Positions 43,234 to 51,571 of a stretch of 64,000 nucleotides of DNA are shown piece after piece; the stretch's first letter is position 1; the number at the start of each line of letters is the position of its first letter. Origin of the DNA: Fusibacter sp. A1 (GTDB taxonomy: Bacteria; Bacillota; Clostridia; Peptostreptococcales; Acidaminobacteraceae); contig NZ_QQWI01000008.1 in assembly GCF_004125825.1 (NCBI RefSeq), positions 62,001 to 126,000 on the forward strand, written 5' to 3'. The translations under genes were made by a program, and so were the position numbers. Below the pieces are notes generated by a model. It did not search any database. It saw nothing but the letters and a program-made list of their open reading frames with translations, and had not been told where the DNA came from.

Positions 43234-44217
43234 TCACCCACTTTTCTTCTTAAGATAGATCGTACTGATGATCTCTTCAAGCGGTGCTTCTGTGATGGTG
43301 ATGTCGTTCACTTTACCAAGCTTGATAAGGTCTGTGAGCACATCGTCTATGTTCTGGCAACTGGTGTCCACTTCTACCTTAAGTCCGTTGCCCTTGTGTT
43401 TGATGATGTTCAGATGAGGATGCGCAAGCTGGATGGGCTCCTCGTATTTGATGCTGATGACTTTTTTATTCAAGTAATTGTATTTTAAACTCTTGATCGA
43501 CTCATCCAAAACGACTTCACCGTGATTGATGATCATCGCGCGCTTGCAAAGCTGTTCGATATCGCCGGCGTCATGTGAAGTTAAAAATATGGTTGTTTTC
43601 GTTTCCTTGTTCAGTTGTAGGATCAGCTCCCTGATCTTTTGCTTGACCACCACATCGAGTCCGATTGTCGGCTCGTCCAAAAATATGAGCTGCGGTTCAT
43701 GTAGAATGGACGCTGCGATCTCACATCTGACCCTCTGCCCAAGCGACAGTTTTCTCACAGGTATGTTCATCAAATCTCCAATGTCGAATAGTTCCTTTAA
43801 GAGATCGATACGTTTTTTGAGCCTATTGGGTTCTATCTCGTAAATCTTACCCAGTAGCTGAAAACTATCAAGCGCAGGTAGATGGAACCATAGCTGCGAT
43901 TTTTGCCCGAACACCGTACCGATCTCATAGGCAAGCTTTTTCCTGTCCCGCGTGGGATTCATCCCCAAGACCGACATGTCACCGGAAGTCGGATGCAGGA
44001 TTCCTGTGAGCATCTTGATGGTCGTGGATTTTCCTGCCCCGTTCGGTCCGATAAATGCGAGGATCTCCCCCTGATCTACAGAAAAGGATATTCCGCCTAC
44101 CGCATTGACCTCCTGATACTGGGGATTCAAAAGCGACTGAATACTCCCTTTGAATCCAGGTGCTTTTGTCTTTACTTTGTAATGCTTGACTAGGTTGTTT
44201 ACTTCGATGATTGCCAT
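43234..44217 (-). CDS. ABC-2 transporter ATPase
   Basis: 327 residues: Walker A GPNGAGKSTTIK, signature LSLGQRVRCEIAASIL, Walker B LIFLDEPTIGLD, H-loop LTSHD, and a ~90-residue C-terminal extension as in daunorubicin-type exporters. First gene of a three-gene exporter operon. Confidence 0.9.
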   Translation of the reverse strand: MAIIEVNNLVKHYKVKTKAPGFKGSIQSLLNPQYQEVNAVGGISFSVDQGEILAFIGPNGAGKSTTIKMLTGILHPTSGDMSVLGMNPTRDRKKLAYEIGTVFGQKSQLWFHLPALDSFQLLGKIYEIEPNRLKKRIDLLKELFDIGDLMNIPVRKLSLGQRVRCEIAASILHEPQLIFLDEPTIGLDVVVKQKIRELILQLNKETKTTIFLTSHDAGDIEQLCKRAMIINHGEVVLDESIKSLKYNYLNKKVISIKYEEPIQLAHPHLNIIKHKGNGLKVEVDTSCQNIDDVLTDLIKLGKVNDITITEAPLEEIISTIYLKKKSG

Positions 44218-44241
44218 AAATACCCCCCCTTTTTATGTATA

Positions 44242-44260
44242 TTGTTGTATAGTATAACAA
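44242..44260. promoter_or_regulatory. Imperfect palindrome in the exporter promoter
   Basis: TTGTTGTATAGTATAACAA has 9-bp arms matching at 7 positions. It lies 25 bp before the ATPase start and contains a -10-like TATACT on the minus strand, so it could be an operator. The regulator is not identified. Confidence 0.4.
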
Positions 44261-44339
44261 ATAATGAAGTGGATGAATATTACAATTGCATTACAAGGTT
44301 GATTGTTGTATGATGAATGTCACTACAAGAGGAGGCATT

Positions 44340-44966
44340 ATGAACACAAGACTTGATCAACTAACAGACCTATATCGGAAACTTGATGAAACCATCACGA
44401 ATCATTATAAAGGCAAAAGGCTTCAACCCCCTTGCTCTAAGGGCTGCTCCTCATGCTGCAGTCAGTTTTTTGAAATATCCGAACTTGAATTCGCAGTCAT
44501 CAAAGAGCAAGTAGACAGCCTTAGCCAAACCGAAAAAAACGAACTGAGTCTGAGAGCCGAAACACTAATGGACCTGTTCAGAGAAAATTGGCCGGACTTT
44601 CATGAAACGTACTTCTCAAAGCAGACCATCGACGTAGTAAACGATGACTATTATCAGCACCCCGACAGATATGAAGTGACCCTTCCATGTGTCTTTCTTT
44701 CAAATGAAGGAAGCTGTACCATCTATGAAAGCCGTCCTATCACCTGTCGTACAACAGGTGTTGCCTACCAGCATCGTATCAACTTCGGATCCGTATGCGA
44801 CTATATCAGATTAGGTGTCCTCACTCCACTATGGCAGGCAAATCTCATTCCATTCAAACAGGATATCGATTCTTTTAAATGGTTGAACGACCTTGATACC
44901 GGCGCATCCAAAAGACAGTACCCCATGTTTTACTACATGTATGACTACCTTGTAGGTAGGGAATAA
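44340..44966 (+). CDS. YkgJ-type cysteine cluster protein
   Basis: 208 residues. CSKGCSSCCSQFFEIS (residues ~32-47) and CVFLSNEGSCTIYESRPITCR (~120-140) give the cysteine pattern of the YkgJ/Fli-B-like family, thought to bind a metal or Fe-S cluster. Function unknown. ATG 44340 follows GGAGG; the frame from 44286 starts before it. Confidence 0.82.
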   Translation: MNTRLDQLTDLYRKLDETITNHYKGKRLQPPCSKGCSSCCSQFFEISELEFAVIKEQVDSLSQTEKNELSLRAETLMDLFRENWPDFHETYFSKQTIDVVNDDYYQHPDRYEVTLPCVFLSNEGSCTIYESRPITCRTTGVAYQHRINFGSVCDYIRLGVLTPLWQANLIPFKQDIDSFKWLNDLDTGASKRQYPMFYYMYDYLVGRE

Positions 44967-45027
44967 AGTTTCCGGCATAAGAATCAAAAACCATTTCACA
45001 AGATGATACACAGCTAAGATACAAAAA

Positions 45028-45072
45028 GAAAAAGCGGACCACTCCCCATCAACAGGAATGATCCGCTTTCTT
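45028..45072. terminator. Hairpin between convergent genes
   Basis: AAAGCGGA (45031-45038) pairs with TCCGCTTT (45062-45069), with T-rich sequence on both outer sides. Confidence 0.65.
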
Positions 45073-45852
45073 TTATATACTAACAACCATGGACAAGACT
45101 AGATTAAATAGATTGAAAACCAACGCAATGGTCAAGAAAACAAGCAACATACGTTGTAACGCTATCAATTTGTCGTCAATCGCTTTTCCTAGTTTTCTGA
45201 TAGGCACAGCCCTTAGAATAAGAAACAGCAGGTACAGATACCCTATGCCTTTGAGGCTACCCAGAATATCCGCATCGCTAAGCGACATGTGAAGGGCTAT
45301 ATTGAACGACAACACAATGAACAACCAGTATTTCAAGCGTTTAAACTGTTTTAAGTCAATCAGACTTTTAGCCGTAATTTTAAATAGATTAAATACATTT
45401 TCCATTTTAATGGATACGACAGAACGCATCACCTCTTCCATCAGCAGTTGATAACTTTCTTTCAGTAACAGGCGATAAAGTAAAACTATGAAGAGGCTAC
45501 CTAAAATCAAGGGGGCTATTCCTATAAAGAAGTTTCCTATCTGGTGATATACATTGCTTGGATTATAGCTGTGGTTTACAAAACCTTGTACTCCGCTCAA
45601 ATTAAAATTGAACCACTGGAGCTGTGTAACCTTATGACCGAAAACAAGTGCTGTCAGTGCGTGTGAAAGTTCATGAAAAGGCGTGCCGATGAATGAAGTC
45701 ACTTTTACGCCTATCATTCCAAACCTCGAATAGTAATTTGTCAGCATCACTTTTTCCATGATTCCTATCAAAAAGCCGACCACATAGATGGGTAGTACGA
45801 TCAGAAGTACGTCTTTCAGCGGTTTGAGCAGCAAGTCTATGAATTTATTCAT
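45073..45852 (-). CDS. Membrane protein with HExxH (M50-like) motif
   Basis: 259 residues with about six hydrophobic segments. GTPFHELSHALTALVFGHKV (~57-76) carries HELSH, the zinc-protease motif as it occurs in site-2-protease-like M50 proteins, at a membrane position. The second metal ligand motif (NxxP/DG) is not clear; the GIAPLILGS stretch (~112-120) may be part of it. It could be an intramembrane protease or an inactive relative. Confidence 0.6.
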   Translation of the reverse strand: MNKFIDLLLKPLKDVLLIVLPIYVVGFLIGIMEKVMLTNYYSRFGMIGVKVTSFIGTPFHELSHALTALVFGHKVTQLQWFNFNLSGVQGFVNHSYNPSNVYHQIGNFFIGIAPLILGSLFIVLLYRLLLKESYQLLMEEVMRSVVSIKMENVFNLFKITAKSLIDLKQFKRLKYWLFIVLSFNIALHMSLSDADILGSLKGIGYLYLLFLILRAVPIRKLGKAIDDKLIALQRMLLVFLTIALVFNLFNLVLSMVVSI

Positions 45853-45973
45853 TGGGTGTATTCTCCTAAAAATTTTATTCTAAAACCATAAATATGCAAA
45901 AAATGCTTGTTAATATGCACTTTATTGGTTATCCTAGTATAGGACATCATTTTAACATATAGTCCGCTCACAC

Positions 45974-46050
45974 GTGCCAGTAGCTCAGCTGGATAGAGCA
46001 ACGGCCTCCTAAGCCGTAGGTCGTGGGTTCAAATCCCGCTTGGCACGCCA
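45974..46050 (+). tRNA. tRNA-Arg (anticodon CCU)
   Basis: 77 nt with encoded CCA. Acceptor GTGCCAG/TTGGCAC, anticodon stem ACGGC/GCCGT with loop CTCCTAA giving CCT, and T-arm GTGGG/CCCGC with one G-U... pair set closed around TTCAAAT. Confidence 0.95.
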
Positions 46051-46054
46051 AATG

Positions 46055-46096
46055 AAAACACTCTGAATTCCTTATGGAACATAGAGTGTTTTTTTG
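46055..46096 (+). terminator. Terminator after tRNA-Arg
   Basis: AAAACACTCT (46055-46064) pairs with AGAGTGTTTT (46083-46092), followed by TTT. Confidence 0.75.
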
Positions 46097-46101
46097 CGTC
46101 A

Positions 46102-46680
46102 TCAGTATCCCATCATTACCCTGATCTGGTCAGCGGTTTCCTTAGATGTCATCAGTTCCAATGTTTTTAGCGCAACCTCTGGAGCAGTGGAAGGACACCA
46201 TGAAGTGATAAGCAGATCATCAACCACCACAGGAGCCTCTACGATTTTTGCCCCCATCGCTTTTAGCTGATTCTGCCTTCGACCGTCCATTAAGTGATAG
46301 GTGGTCGCATTTTTGCCGTCAAGCACACCACTTTTACCAAGGACCAAAGCTCCTACACAAACTGAAGCGACTATCTTTTTATGCTGATTGAACCAATTGA
46401 TAAGGTTCAAGAGCCGTACGTCAAAGGCTTCTTCATAAAAGCCATAGTATCCAAATCCGCCAGGTACGGCGATTGCGTCAAATTCAGGACCATGTACCTC
46501 ATCGATTAAAAGGTCAACTTCAAATTTTAAGTTGAAAGAACTGACCACCTGCCTGTTAAAACCGCATGTGACCACTTCGATATCCCCTTTGCTGATATCC
46601 CTGTACCAACCGAACACATCGATAAACGCGCTCGCTTCCAACATCTCAACGCCTTTTGTCATGATAAGTAATAGTTTCAT
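46102..46680 (-). CDS. DJ-1/PfpI family protein
   Basis: 192 residues of the class-I glutamine-amidotransferase-like fold. [19 protein letters not shown] and [16 protein letters not shown] hold the conserved Glu region and nucleophile-elbow Cys. The ThiJ/DJ-1 group includes chaperones, deglycase-like and amidase enzymes; the function here is open. GAAAGGAT precedes ATG 46680. Confidence 0.85.
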   Translation of the reverse strand: MKLLLIMTKGVEMLEASAFIDVFGWYRDISKGDIEVVTCGFNRQVVSSFNLKFEVDLLIDEVHGPEFDAIAVPGGFGYYGFYEEAFDVRLLNLINWFNQHKKIVASVCVGALVLGKSGVLDGKNATTYHLMDGRRQNQLKAMGAKIVEAPVVVDDLLITSWCPSTAPEVALKTLELMTSKETADQIRVMMGY

Positions 46681-46701
46681 CACAAAATCCTTTCTAAAAG
46701 C

Positions 46702-47076
46702 CTATATGATACTCGCTGTCTGAATCTGCCTGCTAAATCCGACAAAAAGCTTTCCTTGATAGGTAAGTGTTCCTTCATCCCCTTCTACCAGATAACCAAT
46801 TTTAGAATCTGGAATACTAAATTCAACACGTTGTCCACCCGTAAGTTCGAACGTGGCGAAATAATAGGTATGTGTACGCTCCCCCCATACCTGCTGGCGT
46901 TTACTCAACACTATCGCATGGACACTTTCGACATCCTTAGTTTTATCTACACCATATTTTATAGCCTTTGAAAGCAGCATAATGATCATGATTGCAAAAA
47001 CGATAAAAATAAAAATCGGTACGATAGCAAAAAGGATTGGAAACCCGCCTGATCCATCCACAAAATTAAAACTCAT
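46702..47076 (-). CDS. DUF2500 family membrane protein
   Basis: 124 residues: one membrane helix (~14-36), then a beta-rich domain. VHAIVLSKRQQVWG, YYFATFELTGGQRVEFSIPD and GYLVEGDEGTLTYQGKLFVGFSR match DUF2500 (E. coli YhhM). Unknown function. GGAGG precedes the ATG. Confidence 0.8.
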   Translation of the reverse strand: MSFNFVDGSGGFPILFAIVPIFIFIVFAIMIIMLLSKAIKYGVDKTKDVESVHAIVLSKRQQVWGERTHTYYFATFELTGGQRVEFSIPDSKIGYLVEGDEGTLTYQGKLFVGFSRQIQTASII

Positions 47077-47264
47077 CCTGTAACCTCCAAAACAAACTAA
47101 TCCTCTTTAAGAAAATACACATCGCATAGCCGTTGATTGGCTTGAACAGCTATCTCACGGTAATGTCGTGCCTATGTATCTTCCCTCAGACACTCCTTAT
47201 CCTCATTATATAGAAAAAGAGCCTTAAATAAGGTTTTTTAAGATAAATGTAATATAAGAAATTC

Positions 47265-47311
47265 AATCCTTCAAAAAAAGAAAACTGGACAGTCTTTCAA
47301 AGACTGTCCAG
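47265..47311 (-). terminator. Terminator of the 338-residue gene
   Basis: ACTGGACAGTCT and AGACTGTCCAGT (within 47284-47311) form a perfect stem; on the minus strand TTTTCTTTTTTT follows. Confidence 0.85.
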
Positions 47312-47328
47312 TGATTTATCTCAGATCA

Positions 47329-48345
47329 CTAATCCGCTAGTTTTTGCTCTTGAATAAATGCTTCATCCGTTATTTTAATCATACATTCATCAAGTTTAAA
47401 GGTGACATCATTTGTCTTGATAGCATGTTTTGCTAGGAACTCATAGAATCCTAAGGGTACGAACCTTAATTCATGATCCAGAAGATAGACCTCGTTACAC
47501 ATTTTATTGAAGTCAGAAATCCACAAATTGGGTGAATGACTATTTTGCTGGTCTCTGCACTCCTTCAAAATGAAGTTGTGGATTTTCTCAATCTGCTTCT
47601 CGCTAAGTGATTTAACATATTTTTTAGCGATCTGAACAGGAGTCATCGTCAGTAAGGTCTTAGGAAGATCGACAGTTGACAATCCTTTTTTTGTCGTTTC
47701 GATTTTTTCAAATCCTAAATCAGAGCTTGAAAGTGTCAAACCGGTAAGCGCACCACAAGCTACATACGCTTTGAATATCTCAATTGGAGTCACTTCGTGC
47801 AACTGGGTGTCATGAATCACATCCTCCCAGATATGTTCCAGGCTATTCTCATAACACCCCAATTTATACTGCTTGCCAAGCGACTTAATGACTTCATGCT
47901 TAAGTGCCTCAAGTCGTTCCTGACTGATCGTCATAATGTCCACTTCATAGGTCTCTATCGCGATATAGGCATATTCCAACTTTTCGTTCAGTTCCGCCTT
48001 TTCAGCAGCAGTCATGGCATGTTTGTCGAACAGATTCTCAATTTTTGGCAAGTTGTAATGCCCGACTACAGCTGTAGCCAAATCTTTATAGTCGCCAGTC
48101 GGATTGGACAAGTCAGACTCATTGAACTTAACAAGCTTATCAAACAAGATGACCGAATTTTGCCCGTTCACGATTAGATTCTTATCATAAATATACGTGA
48201 TTTCCTTTTCTTCCGAGGTGACCTTTTGCAGTAGTTGTTCTGTTGTGATTACTTCAAAGCCGTAATAGAACTTCCCTTTAACAGCTGTTATCAATGCTTG
48301 AATGTACTTATTCTTGAATTTTGCTATAACTAATGAACCCACCAT
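47329..48345 (-). CDS. Hypothetical protein, 338 aa
   Basis: I do not recognise it. It is soluble, with no signal peptide. The first ~75 residues are beta-rich (SLVIAKFKNKYIQALITAV, ITYIYDKNLIVNGQNSVILFD), the rest mainly helical. GACGALTGLTLSSSDLGFEK-like sequence (CGALTGLTLSSSDLGFEKI, ~196-214) is a small hydrophobic patch. AAGGCGG precedes the ATG. It is monocistronic. Confidence 0.6.
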   Translation of the reverse strand: MVGSLVIAKFKNKYIQALITAVKGKFYYGFEVITTEQLLQKVTSEEKEITYIYDKNLIVNGQNSVILFDKLVKFNESDLSNPTGDYKDLATAVVGHYNLPKIENLFDKHAMTAAEKAELNEKLEYAYIAIETYEVDIMTISQERLEALKHEVIKSLGKQYKLGCYENSLEHIWEDVIHDTQLHEVTPIEIFKAYVACGALTGLTLSSSDLGFEKIETTKKGLSTVDLPKTLLTMTPVQIAKKYVKSLSEKQIEKIHNFILKECRDQQNSHSPNLWISDFNKMCNEVYLLDHELRFVPLGFYEFLAKHAIKTNDVTFKLDECMIKITDEAFIQEQKLAD

Positions 48346-48476
48346 ATGAATACCGCCTTCTCTACTAAGTATTGAATACTTATTCTATTGTCTATTCAAT
48401 TGTACTAAATCACATTAAGTTATGCTAGTCCTCATTGGAAGATGCTGTGAAAAGTTACAGCTCACAGGCAAATCGC

Positions 48477-49097
48477 TCATCGTTTAATGGCAACTGCTTC
48501 AAAGACTACTTTAGGCCTGCCATACTTGCCGATTGTCAGCTCGCTTAACGATTCGACATGCCAGTTTTCAAGTAATTCAATTAAGTTTTCTTCGGTGAAA
48601 AATCGTTTCTGGCCTCGTTCAGACATATAGTAGTTGTCTTCTATCACCGTTCCCTCACCTGCTCCAAAATTTGTGTCTTTTGATGAGTTTACTCTGAATA
48701 GCAGCTTACCACCGGGAATCAATACCCGTAATAGCTCATTGAAAATAAGCACCGTGTTTTTCCAATCAAAATAATGAAGGCACAAGTCCGCGACAATGAT
48801 GTCGACACGTTCGTCATCAAACGGAAGTCCGTCCAGCATATCGAACTGCATGGTCATTACATTGGGATATCGTTCACGGATTATTTCGATTGCCTCTATC
48901 GAAAAATCGCAGCTGATGATGTTATGTTCCGTCCTTGCTAGAAATTGTGTGTCACATCCCCAACCGCAACCAAGTTCGACGATGGTCTGCTTCAACTCGT
49001 GAGCTTCAACGTGTTTATCCAGCCAACCGTCATAGATCGCCTTGCTCGCATCGATTCGCCTGATTTTATTGTTCCAATACTGTTTTCTTGATTCCAT
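48477..49097 (-). CDS. Class I SAM-dependent methyltransferase
   Basis: 206 residues. IVELGCGWGCDTQFLA is the SAM-binding motif I, IISCDFS the motif II acidic strand, VDIIVADLCLHYF motif IV-like, and LRVLIPGGKLLFRVNS the 'pGG' motif. Substrate unknown. ATG 49097 follows GGAGG; the frame from 49121 is longer without reason. Confidence 0.85.
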   Translation of the reverse strand: MESRKQYWNNKIRRIDASKAIYDGWLDKHVEAHELKQTIVELGCGWGCDTQFLARTEHNIISCDFSIEAIEIIRERYPNVMTMQFDMLDGLPFDDERVDIIVADLCLHYFDWKNTVLIFNELLRVLIPGGKLLFRVNSSKDTNFGAGEGTVIEDNYYMSERGQKRFFTEENLIELLENWHVESLSELTIGKYGRPKVVFEAVAIKR

Positions 49098-49130
49098 CAG
49101 TACGCCTCCACTTTCATACACAAATCATTT

Positions 49131-50213
49131 CTACAATAGGTCGCCAGCCGTCCTGAGCATGCTTATCGTGTTGATGATGTTCTTCTGGGCGATTACAGTG
49201 ACTTCAAAACTACATGGATAGAATTCCAAATCATTCAACAACATCGTCAAATTCGCTCCGAACAAAGCATCCACAAGCGACTGCTGAACATCGGACTGCA
49301 ATCCGACGATCGCTTTTGCAGCGATATCAACCTTGACTTCCCTTAGTATTCTTTGGAGCGACCGCTTATCAAACGACCGTATAAGCTTTTCGAAGGTGAC
49401 AACGTCATTCGATGTCTCATAGGACTTGTCCATGCCTGCTAAAAGCGCCATAATCTCGGTACGTTTAAAACTATCGCCGCTCAACTCCTCAAGTTTGTTG
49501 ATATAGCCCTCTCCTAAAAGAGACAGCAAACGGGGCTTTTGCAGTTGAATGTTGGTTCCCTTCTGAATTTCTGTGATACCTACTAAGACAATCGTCCGTT
49601 CTAAAAGTTCAAGCGAGCTATAGTTTCCTACAAGTAAAATCGTCTCAAGTACTTGTGACAACAGGTCCGGATCGGTACCGTCTATCATTAGCGACAATGC
49701 TTTCTTATAAAACTCCATTCGACCAAGCAAAGGAAGTTTCAAATCGCTCAAGGCCACAAGTCCGTTGCTCCTCGCGTGCTGTGCCGCGACCAAGACTTCT
49801 TTGACCAGCTCCAACGCTTTATTCTTATCCTCGTCTGAACATGACTTCAGTTGTTTGATTATCTCATGATTCATCTTACTTTCTCCTTTTTGATCGCATT
49901 CTGATTGAATCCTGCGATAAACACTCGGCGTCATACACATTTTAGCTTTAAACGCCCTACGAAATGTGTCGTAATGTTCAAACCCCAAATCAAGCGCGAT
50001 CTCTGTAAGCTGCTTCTCTTTGTCCATCAGCATGATACAGGCCTCACTTAACCTAGCATTCAGGATATACCGCTTAACTGTCATGCCTGTTTTGTCTTTA
50101 AACAGCATATTGAAATGCGGTTTTGAATACTTGACCAAATCCGCAAGCACTTTGCTATCTATGGGCTGACCGATTTGATTTTGAATATAGATCTTAATTT
50201 CATTTTCGTCCAT
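49131..50213 (-). CDS. AraC-type HTH protein with MotA- and FliG-like C-terminal regions
   Basis: 360 residues. Residues ~8-104 are an AraC/XylS DNA-binding domain (LADLVKYSKPHFNMLFKDKTG, ALDLGFEHYDTFRRAFKAKM, TPSVYRR). After a linker, ~133-195 reads like the cytoplasmic part of MotA (ARSNGLVALSDL, FYKKALSLMIDGTDPDLLSQ, VLETI). The last ~87 residues follow the FliG C-terminal pattern (LIRSFDKRSLQRILREVK ... LLNDLEFYP ... AQKNIINTISML.TAGDL). No flagellar gene is nearby. Acting as a regulator with a stator/switch-derived protein-interaction module is inference. Start ATG 50213 after GGAGG. Confidence 0.7.
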   Translation of the reverse strand: MDENEIKIYIQNQIGQPIDSKVLADLVKYSKPHFNMLFKDKTGMTVKRYILNARLSEACIMLMDKEKQLTEIALDLGFEHYDTFRRAFKAKMCMTPSVYRRIQSECDQKGESKMNHEIIKQLKSCSDEDKNKALELVKEVLVAAQHARSNGLVALSDLKLPLLGRMEFYKKALSLMIDGTDPDLLSQVLETILLVGNYSSLELLERTIVLVGITEIQKGTNIQLQKPRLLSLLGEGYINKLEELSGDSFKRTEIMALLAGMDKSYETSNDVVTFEKLIRSFDKRSLQRILREVKVDIAAKAIVGLQSDVQQSLVDALFGANLTMLLNDLEFYPCSFEVTVIAQKNIINTISMLRTAGDLL

Positions 50214-50295
50214 CAATATCCTCCTTAGTTAAAGAATAGCCCATACTTAAAATTACCGCTCGACAAAACGTATGTATCTTTTTTATAGTATATAA

Positions 50296-50323
50296 AAAAA
50301 ACACCATAATAATGGTGTTTTTG
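50296..50323 (-). terminator. Terminator of the two-CW gene
   Basis: AAACACCAT (50299-50307) pairs with ATGGTGTTT (50312-50320) around AATA; the A run gives T residues on the minus strand. Confidence 0.75.
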
Positions 50324-50370
50324 GAGAATTTAATAAATGAATTTAATACGCGAACCGGGTAAGGCTATTA

Positions 50371-50694
50371 CTACCGATGATTTCCTAGTTCAGCTCCCCT
50401 TGCCTTCTTATATTTTGCAAACTCGTAGGCGCTCATTGCGATGTCATGTTCATGTCTTAGGCTATGATAAAAGTCACACATTTTGCAGTTTTTGACCTTC
50501 CTTTTATAGTCCTCTTGGATCTCACCACTACAATAGGTGCCTGTAATATAAACACATGCACGACCACCATTTGTTCCACCAAGATAACCATCGGCAAGTT
50601 CATCAGTGGTTGCAGGACAAACGCCAAGGGCATCTTTGTTGATACCTCCCGGTTCCCTACCGCACTTGCAATATTCCCAGCAATTCTTTACCAA
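50371..50694 (-). CDS. Two-CW domain protein
   Basis: 107 residues. KNCWEYCKCGREPGG, LGVCPATTD, GRACVYITGTYCSG and KVKNCKMCDFYHSL match the cysteine- and tryptophan-rich 'two-CW' pattern seen in anaerobes and deltaproteobacteria. It is probably metal-binding; function unknown. It starts with TTG, eight bases after GGAGG. Confidence 0.75.
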   Translation of the reverse strand: MVKNCWEYCKCGREPGGINKDALGVCPATTDELADGYLGGTNGGRACVYITGTYCSGEIQEDYKRKVKNCKMCDFYHSLRHEHDIAMSAYEFAKYKKARGAELGNHR

Positions 50695-50863
50695 TCAAAT
50701 CACCTCCACTGTCAAAAGCATCTTGCTAGAATCAACATACCCAGTAGAAGTCGAAATATTCCATAGAAATGCATCATGTAATTTAATTGGTAAATTTGGT
50801 ATAGGCGCTTCACAAAATTCATCTTCTCACAACAGTAAGAATATGTTAAACTACTACTATAGT

Positions 50864-50947
50864 GCGGACGTGGTGGAATGGCAGACACGCTGTCTTCAGG
50901 TGGCAGTGGGGCAACCCGTGCGGGTTCGAGTCCCGCTTTCGGCACCA
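50864..50947 (+). tRNA. tRNA-Leu (anticodon CAG) with mismatched acceptor stem
   Basis: 84 nt with CCA. The anticodon arm (CTGTC/GGCAG, loop TTCAGGT), long variable arm (GGGGCAACCC) and T-arm (GCGGG-TTCGAGT-CCCGC) are normal for a class II leucine tRNA. The acceptor strands GCGGACG and TTTCGGC do not fit each other: positions 3-70 (G/G) and 6-67 (C/T) are mismatched. It has a good terminator just downstream. It may be a hybrid or a decaying gene. Confidence 0.75.
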
Positions 50948-50949
50948 TC

Positions 50950-50983
50950 AAACCCTCACGAAAATATCGTGAGGGTTTTGTTA
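50950..50983 (+). terminator. Terminator after tRNA-Leu
   Basis: A perfect 12-bp stem (50950-50961 with 50967-50978) with a 5-nt loop and TTTT. Confidence 0.85.
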
Positions 50984-51008
50984 TATATAGCTATTCTTAG
51001 AATTTTGA

Positions 51009-51346
51009 CTAACAATTGAGGTCGGTACCAGTCCTCCCAACTGCACAATCTTCAAGCAACACCAAATCGAAATTAACATAAGAAGAGGCTGCATTGAATT
51101 TTATTTCAACACGATCTTCATAAACATCTACTCGACTATAAATTTCCTAACTACCAATTTCACTTTTCGTTTGTCTGCATCTCTCACTACAAACCGGTAC
51201 TTATCAAACACCTCACAAATGTCACTTTCTTTTATTTTTCCTACATTGTTTGACTCATCATATTTTGTCAGTTCTTGAGCTGATAATGTCTCTTGATTCT
51301 GTAGTTCGTTTAGTCTTGTAAATAATGCTTCATGTAATTTTTCTGA
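51009..51346 (-). pseudogene. Serine recombinase C-terminal remnant
   Basis: Two frames read in order give the tail of a large serine recombinase: SEKLHEALFTRLNELQNQE ... YRFVVRDADKRKVKLVVRKF ends at a TAG, and one base away the frame continues SRVDVYEDRVEIKFNA, the usual 'i+rvvVyedrIEI.f' end of such enzymes. No catalytic resolvase domain is visible upstream. It lies about 60 bp from the tRNA-Leu, which suggests the relic of an integrated element. The rest of 51347-51571 shows no gene. Confidence 0.55.
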
Positions 51347-51571
51347 TTAAATTACAATTAGATATTGTCTAATTCTAATTCTTTCTGATTGTCGTTATAT
51401 GATATAGAATGTAGCCGACTCCTTCTGAAACTATCTAAGTTTGTACAATAAAATAACCTGCTTTGCTATTAACTGCATATAAAATTGGGTCTTGAAATCC
51501 TAGTCTGTTATCATTTTATCAATAACCAGTTATCTGAAAATATTAAACTTTCATCATTAATTGACTTCAAC

